The notes below the pieces were generated by a model. The model was given only the letters and a program-made list of their open reading frames with translations. It had not been told where the DNA came from and searched no databases. Positions 1 through 7,713 of a DNA stretch of 12,725 bases are shown one piece after another (position 1 is the stretch's first letter; each line of letters starts with the position of its first letter). Made by a program: the position numbers and the translations under genes. The DNA comes from Saccharicrinis sp041595375 (GTDB taxonomy: Bacteria; Bacteroidota; Bacteroidia; Bacteroidales; Marinilabiliaceae), in the NCBI GenBank assembly GCA_041595375.1, contig JBFHKL010000108.1:1-12725 (forward strand). The letters are read 5' to 3'.

Positions 1-112
1 AAGGAGTTGTTCTTTTACCTTCGCTATTTGGAATTACAACCGGCTCGCTTCCTTCCATTACAGAAACACAGGAGTTGGTTGTACCTAAGTCGATTCCAAT
101 TATTTTTCCCAT
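1..112 (-). CDS. dnaK: Molecular chaperone DnaK (Hsp70), N-terminal fragment
   Basis: This is the beginning of a gene that runs off the left edge. Read from the ATG at 112-110 it gives MGKIIGIDLGTTNSCVSVME followed by GSEPVVIPNSEGKRTTP, the almost invariant start of bacterial DnaK. GIDLGTTNS is the phosphate-1 loop of the Hsp70 actin-like ATPase domain. DnaK is the cytoplasmic ATP-dependent chaperone that works with DnaJ and GrpE on unfolded proteins. Only 37 codons are visible, so the substrate-binding domain cannot be judged. The gene upstream (the MG2/plug-like protein) is on the same strand but 268 bp away, so dnaK probably has its own promoter. HscA and other Hsp70 paralogues share the loop, but this exact N-terminus is that of DnaK. 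Confidence 0.95.
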   Translation of the reverse strand, partial: MGKIIGIDLGTTNSCVSVMEGSEPVVIPNSEGKRTTP

Positions 113-205
113 TGTATTAAATATTTATTTTAAGTTTTTATTTTCTAATTAATTTTGAACTCGGTTTGCTTTGTTTCAAATGCTGTGCCATGCTCAAATC
201 ATGCC

Positions 206-248
206 AATTTGGTGAAATATTGACACGTGAATGCTGAATTTGGTGAAA
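206..248. repeat. Pair of 12-bp direct repeats upstream of dnaK
   Basis: The sequence aatttggtgaaa occurs at 206-217 and again at 237-248. The start-to-start distance is 31 bp, close to three turns of the DNA helix. Both copies are preceded by a similar atgc(c/tg) stretch. On the dnaK coding strand they read TTTCACCAAATT and lie about 94-136 nt upstream of the start codon. This spacing would suit two binding sites on the same helix face, but no regulator is identified. Confidence 0.45.
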
Positions 249-253
249 AACAC

Positions 254-270
254 TGTCAGTTTTTATGACA
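254..270. repeat. Inverted repeat TGTCA-N7-TGACA upstream of dnaK
   Basis: TGTCA (254-258) and TGACA (266-270) are perfect inverted copies around a T-rich 7-nt spacer. The centre is about 150 nt upstream of the dnaK start codon. It is a possible operator or activator site. With only 5 bp per arm, chance occurrence is quite possible. Confidence 0.3.
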
Positions 271-380
271 AAAGTGCAGTTTTGGCAAAGATGGAAGTAA
301 GTATGAAGTTCGGAGGCACTGATGCTATTCTCATTAATTACAAGTACATTAATCTATGTGGTCAGTATTTACGTGTTATT

Positions 381-2651
381 TTATGGTTTTACATCGAACT
401 CAGTAATGGTTTGCTCCATGATGCCATCCTGATTTATCCCTTCTAGGACAATGAAGTAGCTTGTGCTTTCGTCGGCGGTGTAAAAATTAAAGGTGTCATT
501 GCTGAGGTTGTTCTGATAATATAATAGATTTCTAAAATCGGGAATGCTAGATGTCAGAATGGAATCCACACTGTAATTGGGGTTTGTCAATTGAACAGGA
601 GGGGTGCAGAAAGGATAGGATTGACGGAAAATATCCGAATCAAAGTCAAGAGCACTTAAATCTCCTTTTGTTGTAAAAAAGTGTACCATACGCCCCAGCT
701 TATATCCTTGGTAATAGTAATTTAAGTTGATTACCTCTGTTTTTCTGAGTTCTTTGGGATTGATATTTAGAATTCGTTTGGCATCTTTAATCCAAGTGCC
801 ATCCACCATAGAAAATATTTCTCCCTGAGTTTGGTAATAGGTTGTTTCTTCACTTACCACCAGTTTGTAGTTGTTTTTTTGCATCCGGACACCAACAGTA
901 GGGATGATTTCTCTAATAACTTCTTCGGTAGAGTATAAATCAATATACCGGCTTAGTGTTGTGGAAGTATTTGGTTCTCCATAGAAGGATTGTTTTTTAG
1001 GTACGCTTAGAGTCTGAATAGAGTATAGCTTATCTGCTTGATAGGATCTATCGATTTGTACGTTTTGTATCGCACTATTCAATTCTATGGCTTTTGCTTT
1101 ACTCAGAAAAAGAGGAGAAGGGGCAATTGTATGGTATCTGTTGCTAAAAACCGGGTTTGTATTGATGTGATAATGTGTATGGTTGTTGGTGGCTATGGGT
1201 TGAATAACCAGATCCTTAATGCCATAATGATTGCTGATAAAATGGAATTCTCCCAGTGAATCGGATTTGAAGATATCTATTTGCGCTATTGTATCAACAA
1301 TACTACTTATCCAAACTTCATTTTTAATAGGTTCCAGTGTTGTGGGGTTTATAATTGTTCCGCTGATAATCTGAGCTTCTGGTTCTGGAAGATAAGCTAT
1401 TGAGGGTTGATCATCAAATACTTGGTAATAAGGAGTAAAGCAGCAGAGTAGATCATTTAAACCATAAGAGCCTGCCAGATATTGATTAAATGTTTTTGTA
1501 GGATAGTTGTTTGGGTGACCTGTGAAAGGAATATAATATTGGTTTAATAATGCTTTTTTTACCACACTAACCGTTATTTGAGAAAGGTTGCTAGGTTTTG
1601 ATATGGAGGCTGTTACTTTTTCACGGTAGGAATAACTGTTTTTATCAAGACTTATTTGTATTGGGTTTTCAGGCCATGAAAAAGCCGAAAAATACCTGGC
1701 GCTGAGAACGTCGTTTTTTTGGTTTAGAAGTCGTGCACAAAGAAAACCTTTAGCTAAATCTTTTTTGTCGATAGAAATGATTAGTCCATCATTAATAGAA
1801 ACAGGATATTTTCTTAATATATCTCCTTTGGCTGTTGTAAGGTGTAATTGTCCTTTTTTTTGATGTAAGGCTGAGTTATTATTTTGAATGAGGAATTTTA
1901 CCTGGGAACCGGAGGTGTTTTTAAGTACCAGATTTGTTCCTGAGTTATTGATTGCAGGAAGGGGTATGGCGCGCGTGATATGATCTGCTTTGTAGTGAAA
2001 AATGTAGTTGCCTGCAGTGGATGGGTTGAAGGTAAGCGTGTAAAGTCCTTTTTCGGAGGTGGTTACATGGTGAAGGGTATCTTGCAGGGGAGATAAGAGG
2101 TATCCCTTTATCTTTTTCGGGTTTCCGTATTTATCAAGAGCTTGAATTATTATTTTGTTTTCCTGATGGACCAGAATCGAATCTGCTTCAGCGTAAAAGA
2201 TAAGCGTATCCTTTTGGTAAGCTGTGCTTTTTGTAGGAAAGGGATCAGCAGCAAAAGGGTTGATGATAGAAATGTTTTTTTGGAAAAAGAAATCTGATTT
2301 ATAGTTGCGCATCCATCGGGTATAACCACGCAGTGTATAGTTGGCTGTTTGTAGGGAGTCTGGTATGGTTACACAGGCAGTTCCCATGCCTTGATTAAGT
2401 TTGATTATGGTTTGTTGTACAGGTGTTTTGTCATTGTTAATCAGTTCGGTATAAACTATTTTGCTTAGTTCTGAGGAATCGGCTGTGCCAGAATATAGAC
2501 AGTTGGCACTTATAAAAATATCTTCGCCGGCTATATAAATATCTCTGTCGGTCCTGAGATATACATTTTCCTGTCCTGCAGCAGAAAGATGAAGTAACCA
2601 AAGAGGGAGCAAAAAATATAGAGGCAAAAAACGTATTTGATTTTGGATCAT
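381..2651 (-). CDS. Exported MG2 / carboxypeptidase-regulatory / TonB-plug-like protein
   Basis: A 756-aa protein with a signal peptide (hydrophobic residues 7-25, likely cut after SAAG before QENV) and no lipobox cysteine, so a periplasmic protein is expected. Residues 27-55 (VYLRTDRDIYIAGEDIFIS) match the macroglobulin-type MG2 start seen in a large Bacteroidota family. Residues 427-472 (ISGTIINPTTLEPIKNEVWI) look like a carboxypeptidase regulatory-like beta-sandwich. Residues 575-665 resemble a TonB plug: EIIPTVGVRM, then MVDGTWIKDAKRILNINPKE in place of the usual DGvPi.d...l..i.p.d, then FFTTKGDLS. There is no beta-barrel after it. The C-terminus (DFRNLLYYQNN, ESTSYFIVLEGINQDG) fits the usual end of this family. 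It follows the DUF4249 gene by 15 bp and is probably co-transcribed. An accessory role for the nearby TonB receptor is inference; the substrate is unknown. Confidence 0.75.
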   Translation of the reverse strand: MIQNQIRFLPLYFLLPLWLLHLSAAGQENVYLRTDRDIYIAGEDIFISANCLYSGTADSSELSKIVYTELINNDKTPVQQTIIKLNQGMGTACVTIPDSLQTANYTLRGYTRWMRNYKSDFFFQKNISIINPFAADPFPTKSTAYQKDTLIFYAEADSILVHQENKIIIQALDKYGNPKKIKGYLLSPLQDTLHHVTTSEKGLYTLTFNPSTAGNYIFHYKADHITRAIPLPAINNSGTNLVLKNTSGSQVKFLIQNNNSALHQKKGQLHLTTAKGDILRKYPVSINDGLIISIDKKDLAKGFLCARLLNQKNDVLSARYFSAFSWPENPIQISLDKNSYSYREKVTASISKPSNLSQITVSVVKKALLNQYYIPFTGHPNNYPTKTFNQYLAGSYGLNDLLCCFTPYYQVFDDQPSIAYLPEPEAQIISGTIINPTTLEPIKNEVWISSIVDTIAQIDIFKSDSLGEFHFISNHYGIKDLVIQPIATNNHTHYHINTNPVFSNRYHTIAPSPLFLSKAKAIELNSAIQNVQIDRSYQADKLYSIQTLSVPKKQSFYGEPNTSTTLSRYIDLYSTEEVIREIIPTVGVRMQKNNYKLVVSEETTYYQTQGEIFSMVDGTWIKDAKRILNINPKELRKTEVINLNYYYQGYKLGRMVHFFTTKGDLSALDFDSDIFRQSYPFCTPPVQLTNPNYSVDSILTSSIPDFRNLLYYQNNLSNDTFNFYTADESTSYFIVLEGINQDGIMEQTITEFDVKP

Positions 2652-2666
2652 GATTTTTTAAATTAA

Positions 2667-3872
2667 TTAGTCTACCCAATACGATGGAGGATCTATATCA
2701 CCCGTCTTTGTGCAATCGCTACATACTTTCGCACATCGGATTAATCCAATAGTGACATTTGACTCTTGAATAGGAGCAACAAAGCCATAACCATTGGATT
2801 TCAGTTCGCTATACAGGGTAAAAAGAGAATAGCCAAGGTAATCCTCTAGAAATAATGAATCTATTTGGCAATCTAAATCACCTCCCATGGGAAGGCCTAA
2901 TTGATAAATATCGTTATAGTCAATGAATATCCTTTGAGTGCTTACACCGGCTACCTGAAAATATCCGGCTACCATCTCATCGGGGTCGTTGATGTTGCTG
3001 ATGTTGCCGGTTAGAGAATAGGGCTGACTGCCAAAAATATCCTCCACATCTTCGGTAGACTCCTCTAATTTGTTCCAAAACTCATATTCCTCTTTGGAAA
3101 TAGTGTATTGAGTAATTAAAGTAGTATAACGATTGGTTAACCTGTCGGATTCTCCGGATGGAATAAAATAAACCAATTTATTAGTTACCTGATCTGTTGT
3201 TAAATTGGCCAACGAATGAAGTATAATCTCGCTGGAAGCATTGGATTTGTAACAGTAAACATTTTCAGCTACCTGATATACGATCGAATTATCGGGTGCG
3301 ATGTAGTAATTTTCAGGCTGAGGAATGCTAAATTTCCAATCTTCCTGATAACTCCATCTTAAATAAGTACTCGCTTCCTTATCGGGACTTGCATTAATAT
3401 ATATTGCTAACCCGTCTTGTTCTTCAGAATTGTCAGCGTTCCATTCTTTGTCTTTTTGATAGCTAATAGAATCAATTGAATAGGGAGGATTAAGGTAGCA
3501 TGTGTCAGATTCATATTCTTTGCCATCAGCTGTTTTAATATGCAGTTGATAACTATGTCCTATTTTTCCGGTAAAGGTTTCCGGGTTGCTTTGATATTTG
3601 CCGGAAGAGACTTCTGTAAGTGTTTCAGTATTTCCTACGTCATCTGTAATTTGTACTATGGCTCCTTCTTCCGTAGGAACATCCTCGTCAATATTGGAAA
3701 CCGTTCGTGATAGGAATACAGTGTAGGTGGTATCTATATTTGATATAAGTCCGTCTACAACCAATACATCTTCATAAGCAGACAGGGACGGATCAAAGGA
3801 ATCAATACAAGAACTGAAAATCCAAACAGACAACACATAATGTATGTATTTTCTAGGAAAAAGATTAGGCAT
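2667..3872 (-). CDS. DUF4249 family outer-membrane lipoprotein
   Basis: A 401-aa protein with a short hydrophobic N-terminus ending in FSSC (Cys22), a plausible though not ideal lipobox, so the mature protein is probably a lipoprotein. Residues 35-56 (EDVLVVDGLISNIDTTYTVF and the following LS-R-T) match the start of the Bacteroidota DUF4249 family. The C-terminus also fits: a CSDC pair at 384-387, then a glycine and PPSYW just before the end. DUF4249 genes are usually found beside TonB-dependent receptor genes, which by analogy with SusD suggests a surface accessory protein, but no biochemical function is established to my knowledge. It is the first gene of a two-gene minus-strand unit with the MG2/plug-like gene and diverges from the receptor unit across 152 bp. 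ATG at 3872 is the natural start because the signal sequence begins there. Confidence 0.85.
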   Translation of the reverse strand: MPNLFPRKYIHYVLSVWIFSSCIDSFDPSLSAYEDVLVVDGLISNIDTTYTVFLSRTVSNIDEDVPTEEGAIVQITDDVGNTETLTEVSSGKYQSNPETFTGKIGHSYQLHIKTADGKEYESDTCYLNPPYSIDSISYQKDKEWNADNSEEQDGLAIYINASPDKEASTYLRWSYQEDWKFSIPQPENYYIAPDNSIVYQVAENVYCYKSNASSEIILHSLANLTTDQVTNKLVYFIPSGESDRLTNRYTTLITQYTISKEEYEFWNKLEESTEDVEDIFGSQPYSLTGNISNINDPDEMVAGYFQVAGVSTQRIFIDYNDIYQLGLPMGGDLDCQIDSLFLEDYLGYSLFTLYSELKSNGYGFVAPIQESNVTIGLIRCAKVCSDCTKTGDIDPPSYWVD

Positions 3873-4024
3873 GACAGTGTTTTATAATCAAATTTTAAAA
3901 TTAAGTATAATTAATCAAATAATTAACTTTCTTATGTAAATGTATATAAATAAAGCAATTGTTTTATATTGTTGAATATGTTGGATTTTATATATTTGTT
4001 TACTTATGTCAATAAACCTGATTA
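3873..4024. promoter_or_regulatory. Divergent AT-rich promoter region
   Basis: This 152-bp spacer separates two divergent gene pairs and must contain a start site for each. It is extremely AT-rich. A good Bacteroidota-type promoter is visible for the plus strand (separate entry). For the minus strand I found no exact TAnnTTTG; the nearest are TAAAATTTG and ATTATTTG. Divergence from a shared short spacer suggests the two arms are co-regulated. Confidence 0.6.
3968..3998 (+). promoter_or_regulatory. Bacteroidota-type promoter for the 249-aa protein/receptor operon
   Basis: TATATTTG at 3991-3998 matches the Bacteroidetes minus-7 consensus TAnnTTTG exactly. ATTG at 3968-3971, 19 bp upstream, approximates the minus-33 TTTG. 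Transcription would begin around 4003-4006, giving a leader of about 20 nt before the ATG at 4025. In such AT-rich DNA a partial match can arise by chance, but spacing and position are right. Confidence 0.5.
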
Positions 4025-4774
4025 ATGCTTTTTAAAACACTTTTCCTGACTGTCTTAATTTATATTTCCATTGGGGAATGTTTAGCACAAAATATATCTG
4101 TTGAAAATGTACAGGATAGTTGTAGCTATAATTTTAGTGTTGAACAAGGTAAAAAAGCGTATGCACAAAAGTTTTATCATCCGCTCATGTATATTAATGG
4201 TGAGGAATATAAAATTTATCATAGGACAGGTCACTCTAATCCTTATTTCAATAGCAATGCAGGCATGGGGCTGATTTATTATCAACAACAATCCTATACT
4301 GATTTATTATTGTATTATGACATATTTCAACAACAACTGGTGGTGAGTCCTAATGAGCCCGGTATTTATGGCGAATTTATAAAAGTGAGAAAGGCTTATG
4401 TAGATTCTTTTATGATAAGTTTTACAAATAGTAAGCATATTTTTTATCATCTTAAATTCAAAGAAGAAAACGGTTTGCCAAACCTTGATGCTTATTATGA
4501 AATACTTTACCAGGGAAAGTATCAACTACTTTATTATTATTCTGCTATTGTTACTACGGATAATACAGAAAAAAAGTATATACAAAAACAAGATAGGATT
4601 ATAGGGGTGGATGGTCAGTATTATATTGTCAATAAGCGAAGTAAACTATTAAAACTTTTTCCGGATCATCGTAAGGCTATTCGAAAGGAGATAATGAGCA
4701 ATGCTCAGAGAAGTTATAAATCACTAACAACAAATCAGTTGGTTGAGCTAATACGACTGATTGAGTCACTATAA
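4025..4774 (+). CDS. Uncharacterised exported protein, first gene of the receptor operon
   Basis: A 249-aa protein that I cannot assign to a named family. Residues 1-22 form a signal peptide that likely ends CLA before QN. The cysteine at 19 has Glu before it, so a lipoprotein is unlikely. The mature part is rich in Tyr (for example IYYQQQSY, LLLYYDIFQQQ, YYEILYQGKYQLLYYYS) with alternating polar and hydrophobic stretches, which suggests a beta-rich periplasmic protein. The C-terminal 45 residues are basic and look helical (KLLKLFPDHRKAIRKEI, then LVELIRLIESL). The gene ends 11 bp before the receptor ATG, so translation and function are probably linked to it. From memory, similar small exported proteins sit ahead of TonB receptors in Bacteroidota, but I cannot confirm this without a search. 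Confidence 0.7.
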   Translation: MLFKTLFLTVLIYISIGECLAQNISVENVQDSCSYNFSVEQGKKAYAQKFYHPLMYINGEEYKIYHRTGHSNPYFNSNAGMGLIYYQQQSYTDLLLYYDIFQQQLVVSPNEPGIYGEFIKVRKAYVDSFMISFTNSKHIFYHLKFKEENGLPNLDAYYEILYQGKYQLLYYYSAIVTTDNTEKKYIQKQDRIIGVDGQYYIVNKRSKLLKLFPDHRKAIRKEIMSNAQRSYKSLTTNQLVELIRLIESL

Positions 4775-4785
4775 AATGATTGCCA

Positions 4786-7569
4786 ATGCGCTATGTATGT
4801 ATATTTCTGATGTTATTTATAGCTCAATATTTATTGGCGCAAAATCATACCATTACCTTTCAACAAGATAGCGTGACTTTTACTGAAGTAATAAAGCATT
4901 TAAAAAAAGAGACGACTTACCACTTTTTTTATAATCCACAGTGGGTGGATAGCTTAGTTATAGATGTTCGCTATAATCAAAGTTCGCTTACAGACGTGCT
5001 CAATGATTTATGCCAATATCGATCTCTGAAGTACACTATTATTGAAAATAATAACGTTATTTTCACCCAAAAGTATCCTATAAAAACGAATTATGGTGAG
5101 TCTTATATACATTATCTGACCCGGCGAAACGATGTAGTATTGGATACGATTGAGTATGTGCCGTTCATGACAAAGGAAGAGGATGACCGGACATCTAATC
5201 CGGAGTACCAACTGTTTAAAATTGGAAATCCTTCTGTCGTATCAAATACTAAAACTGCCACCTTAAGTGGGACCTTAAAAGATATGAATACTGGGGAGCC
5301 ATTAATTGGAGCCGTTGTGTATATTGATAAGTTAAAGGGAGGTGCAGTTACCAATGTTTTTGGTTATTATGCAGTGTCTGTACCTAAAGGGCAGTATAAA
5401 ATAGAGTATCGTTCGGTAGGCATGGGCACTACCTATCGGAATGTGATGATTTATGAGGATGGGAAGGTTGATGTAAAAATGCAAAGTGAACCAACTTCTA
5501 TTGGTGAGGTTACTGTGGTTGCCCAATCGGATGACTTTGTTAAAAACCTAAGCATGGGGGTAGAGAAGTTAAGTATAAAAGCCATGAAGCAGTTGCCTAT
5601 GGGCTTTGGTGAGGCTGATGTGATGAAAACAGCCCTGTTATTACCCGGTATTCAGACTGTAGGTGAAGCCTCAAGTGGTTTTAATGTGAGAGGTGGAAGT
5701 ACCGATCAAAATTTGATATTGTTAAATGAGGCTTCTATTATTAATACCTCGCATTTTTTTGGGTTTTTCTCAGGCTTTAATCCTGATCTGGTGAAAGATA
5801 TTACCATATATAAAAGTGGAGTGCCGGCAAAATATGGTGGTCGTGTTTCTTCTGTAATGGATATTACCTTGAAGGAAGGAAATAGGAAGAAATTGAAAAT
5901 TGCCGGAGGCATTAGCCCGGTATTTGGCAGAATAGCAGTGGAGGCGCCTATCGTAAAAGATAAGAGCTCATTCGCTTTTGGAGCCAGAACAACCTATTCC
6001 GACTGGGTGCTTAAGCTACTTGATGATGGAAAATTGAATAAAAGTGATGCTGAATTTTATGATCTGCAGGGAAGTTTGTCGTATGATATTGATCAAAACA
6101 ACAGCTTGTACCTGTCGGGATATTATAGTCATGATAAGTTTGATTATTACTCTGAAGATGCCTTTAAGTATAATACTTTGGCATCTACATTGACATGGAA
6201 ACACATTTTTAACCCGAAGTTATATGCTACTTTTTCAGGGGTAATGAGTAACTACGATTATCTGACGGCATTTCGTGAAGATTCAAGCTTATTTAATTCC
6301 GTGAGTTACGATTTAAATCAAACAAGCTTAAAAACAGATTTTAACTATCATTCATCAAAAAATCATAAGATCAATTTTGGACTGAATGCCTTACTTTATA
6401 ATTTAAGTCCGGGCACACAGCAACCCATTGGAGAGTTGTCTACTATAAAGTATAAAAAATTGGAAGAGGAGCAGGCTCTGGAAAACTCTTTGTATGTAAG
6501 CGATGATTTTCGACTTACACCATTAATCTCTTTTTCGCTGGGATTAAGGTTTTCTTTTTTTAGTAATTTTGGACCTAACACTTCTTATGAGTATCAATCA
6601 GGACAGCCTAAACGTACAGAAACCATAATAGATACCACCTATTATGGCAAGGGTGAGTTATTTAATGCTTATTCAGGATTAGACTATCGTTTCTCATCTA
6701 ATATTAGACTTAGTGAAAACAGCTCTGTAAAAATAGGGTTTAGTCGCATGTACCAGTATATCCAAATGATTTCCAATACCACATCTATGTCGCCAACTGA
6801 TATATGGAAGCTAAGTGATGAGTATTTAAAACCTCAATATGGAGATCAGTATGCGGTGGGTTTTTATCATAAATTGAGAAGTAGCACAATTGAGGCATCT
6901 CTTGAAGGCTATTATAAGGATTTGCATAATGTGCTGGATTATAAGGATGGTGCGGATTTGCTGATGAATGAGCATCTGGAAACAGATGTGCTTAATGGCA
7001 AAGGTAAGGCTTATGGAGTGGAATTGATGTTTGAGAAGAAAAAAGGAAAACTGACCGGGTGGGTTAATTATACTTATTCGCGTGTGCTGCATAAAATTGA
7101 TGGTGAATTTGATGAGGAAAGGGTGAATGGAGGAGACTATTTTTCTGCAGATTATGATAAGCCCCATGATTTTAAAATAGTGGGAAACTATAAATTTTCA
7201 CGTCGGGTGAATCTCTCTTCTAATTTCTTTTATAGTACAGGCAGACCATATACTCAACCCTTGGCTTATTATTATTTAAGTGGAAGCTATCGCGTTTTAT
7301 ATGGAGACAGAAACTCCGTGAGAATGGATGATTATATGAGATGGGATATAGCACTAAATTGGAATGGTAACCTGATAAAAAAGAAACTGAATCACAGTTC
7401 ATGGACTTTTTCATTATATAATGTATTAGGGCGTAAGAATCCTTATTCGGTTTATTTTAAAGTCGAAGATGGAGAAGTAAAAGGTTATCAAATGTCGATA
7501 TTTGCTCAGCCTATATTTACAGTTACCTATTCTTTTAAGTTTTTGGGTAATGCTTCAGATGATTTATAA
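4786..7569 (+). CDS. TonB-dependent outer-membrane receptor with STN and CarboxypepD-like domains
   Basis: A 927-aa protein counted from the ATG at 4786. An in-frame TTG at 4780 is possible but leaves only 5 bp after the preceding gene and is less likely. After a signal peptide (about 1-18, ending LLA before QN) comes an STN domain at about 25-95 (VTFTEVIKHLKKETTYHFFY). A carboxypeptidase regulatory-like domain follows at about 157-234 (LSGTLKDMNTGEPLIGAVVY). A TonB-box-like segment lies near 238-247 (IGEVTVVA) and a plug at about 250-365 with FNVRGGSTDQN (299-309). From about 375 to the end lies a beta-barrel rich in Tyr/Phe. The protein should move a ligand across the outer membrane with TonB-ExbBD energy. 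The barrel is complete. STN domains can signal to anti-sigma factors, but no FecI/FecR pair is present. The substrate is not predictable. Confidence 0.93.
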   Translation: MRYVCIFLMLFIAQYLLAQNHTITFQQDSVTFTEVIKHLKKETTYHFFYNPQWVDSLVIDVRYNQSSLTDVLNDLCQYRSLKYTIIENNNVIFTQKYPIKTNYGESYIHYLTRRNDVVLDTIEYVPFMTKEEDDRTSNPEYQLFKIGNPSVVSNTKTATLSGTLKDMNTGEPLIGAVVYIDKLKGGAVTNVFGYYAVSVPKGQYKIEYRSVGMGTTYRNVMIYEDGKVDVKMQSEPTSIGEVTVVAQSDDFVKNLSMGVEKLSIKAMKQLPMGFGEADVMKTALLLPGIQTVGEASSGFNVRGGSTDQNLILLNEASIINTSHFFGFFSGFNPDLVKDITIYKSGVPAKYGGRVSSVMDITLKEGNRKKLKIAGGISPVFGRIAVEAPIVKDKSSFAFGARTTYSDWVLKLLDDGKLNKSDAEFYDLQGSLSYDIDQNNSLYLSGYYSHDKFDYYSEDAFKYNTLASTLTWKHIFNPKLYATFSGVMSNYDYLTAFREDSSLFNSVSYDLNQTSLKTDFNYHSSKNHKINFGLNALLYNLSPGTQQPIGELSTIKYKKLEEEQALENSLYVSDDFRLTPLISFSLGLRFSFFSNFGPNTSYEYQSGQPKRTETIIDTTYYGKGELFNAYSGLDYRFSSNIRLSENSSVKIGFSRMYQYIQMISNTTSMSPTDIWKLSDEYLKPQYGDQYAVGFYHKLRSSTIEASLEGYYKDLHNVLDYKDGADLLMNEHLETDVLNGKGKAYGVELMFEKKKGKLTGWVNYTYSRVLHKIDGEFDEERVNGGDYFSADYDKPHDFKIVGNYKFSRRVNLSSNFFYSTGRPYTQPLAYYYLSGSYRVLYGDRNSVRMDDYMRWDIALNWNGNLIKKKLNHSSWTFSLYNVLGRKNPYSVYFKVEDGEVKGYQMSIFAQPIFTVTYSFKFLGNASDDL

Positions 7570-7592
7570 CTGTATTTATTCAATACAGTTAT
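7566..7592 (+). terminator. Hairpin at the end of the receptor operon
   Basis: An 11-bp perfect inverted repeat (ataactgtatt at 7566-7576, aatacagttat at 7582-7592) with a 5-nt loop begins inside the receptor's stop codon. The stem is AT-rich and the tail (ttagcatcatttt) has only a broken T-run, so it is a moderate intrinsic-terminator candidate. The symmetry means it could act for either strand. Confidence 0.45.
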
Positions 7593-7670
7593 TTAGCATC
7601 ATTTTATATGTTTAAATTTATTTTCAATGGTCATATAGCCTGTCCCGCGAAAGGGGGAGAACTCACAAAT

Positions 7671-7713
7671 AAATTCAATCATTTTCCTGTGTGTAAATTA
7701 AATAATTGAATTT
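7671..7713 (-). terminator. Candidate terminator hairpin downstream of pstB
   Basis: Arms at 7671-7683 and 7701-7713 form a 13-bp stem with a 17-nt loop. In minus-strand RNA all 13 positions pair, one as G-U; in plus-strand RNA that position is a C/A mismatch. This favours a role at the end of the pst operon. The T-run after it is poor (ATTTGTG). Between this hairpin and the one at 7566 a short GC-rich patch (7639-7660) is present that I cannot explain. Confidence 0.3.

Larger units (their letters stand above)
113..380 (-). promoter_or_regulatory. dnaK upstream region with repeated elements
   Basis: No convincing gene lies in these 268 bp. The part next to the dnaK start (113-170) is very AT-rich and probably forms the leader. 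Further upstream are a 12-bp direct repeat (aatttggtgaaa at 206-217 and 237-248), an inverted repeat TGTCA-N7-TGACA (254-270) and an imperfect inverted repeat tgccatg/catgcca (186-192 and 200-206, one mismatch). I found no exact TAnnTTTG minus-7 box on the minus strand; the nearest is CAGCATTTG with ATTG 19 bp upstream, which is weak. No CIRCE element (TTAGCACTC-N9-GAGTGCTAA) is present, so HrcA control is not suggested. A role in heat-shock control is inference from position only. Confidence 0.4.

Noticed and set aside
113..380. CIRCE/HrcA-type control of dnaK
   Set aside because: No TTAGCACTC-N9-GAGTGCTAA or close variant is present.
231..446. Plus-strand 71-codon open frame across the dnaK upstream region
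   Set aside because: It overlaps the end of the MG2/plug-like gene, has no family resemblance or start signal, and runs through the repeat elements.
4780..4785. TTG start for the TonB receptor
   Set aside because: An ATG two codons downstream gives a standard signal peptide and needs no rare start codon.
4082..7414. Several minus-strand open frames opposite the 249-aa protein and receptor genes
   Set aside because: They are antisense frames in AT-rich coding DNA with no signal peptides, motifs or spacing consistent with genes.
7639..7660. Short GC-rich patch with a TCCC/GGGA mini-hairpin between the convergent operons
   Set aside because: Only 4 bp per arm, no T-run, and no similarity to a known RNA or mobile element that I can support.
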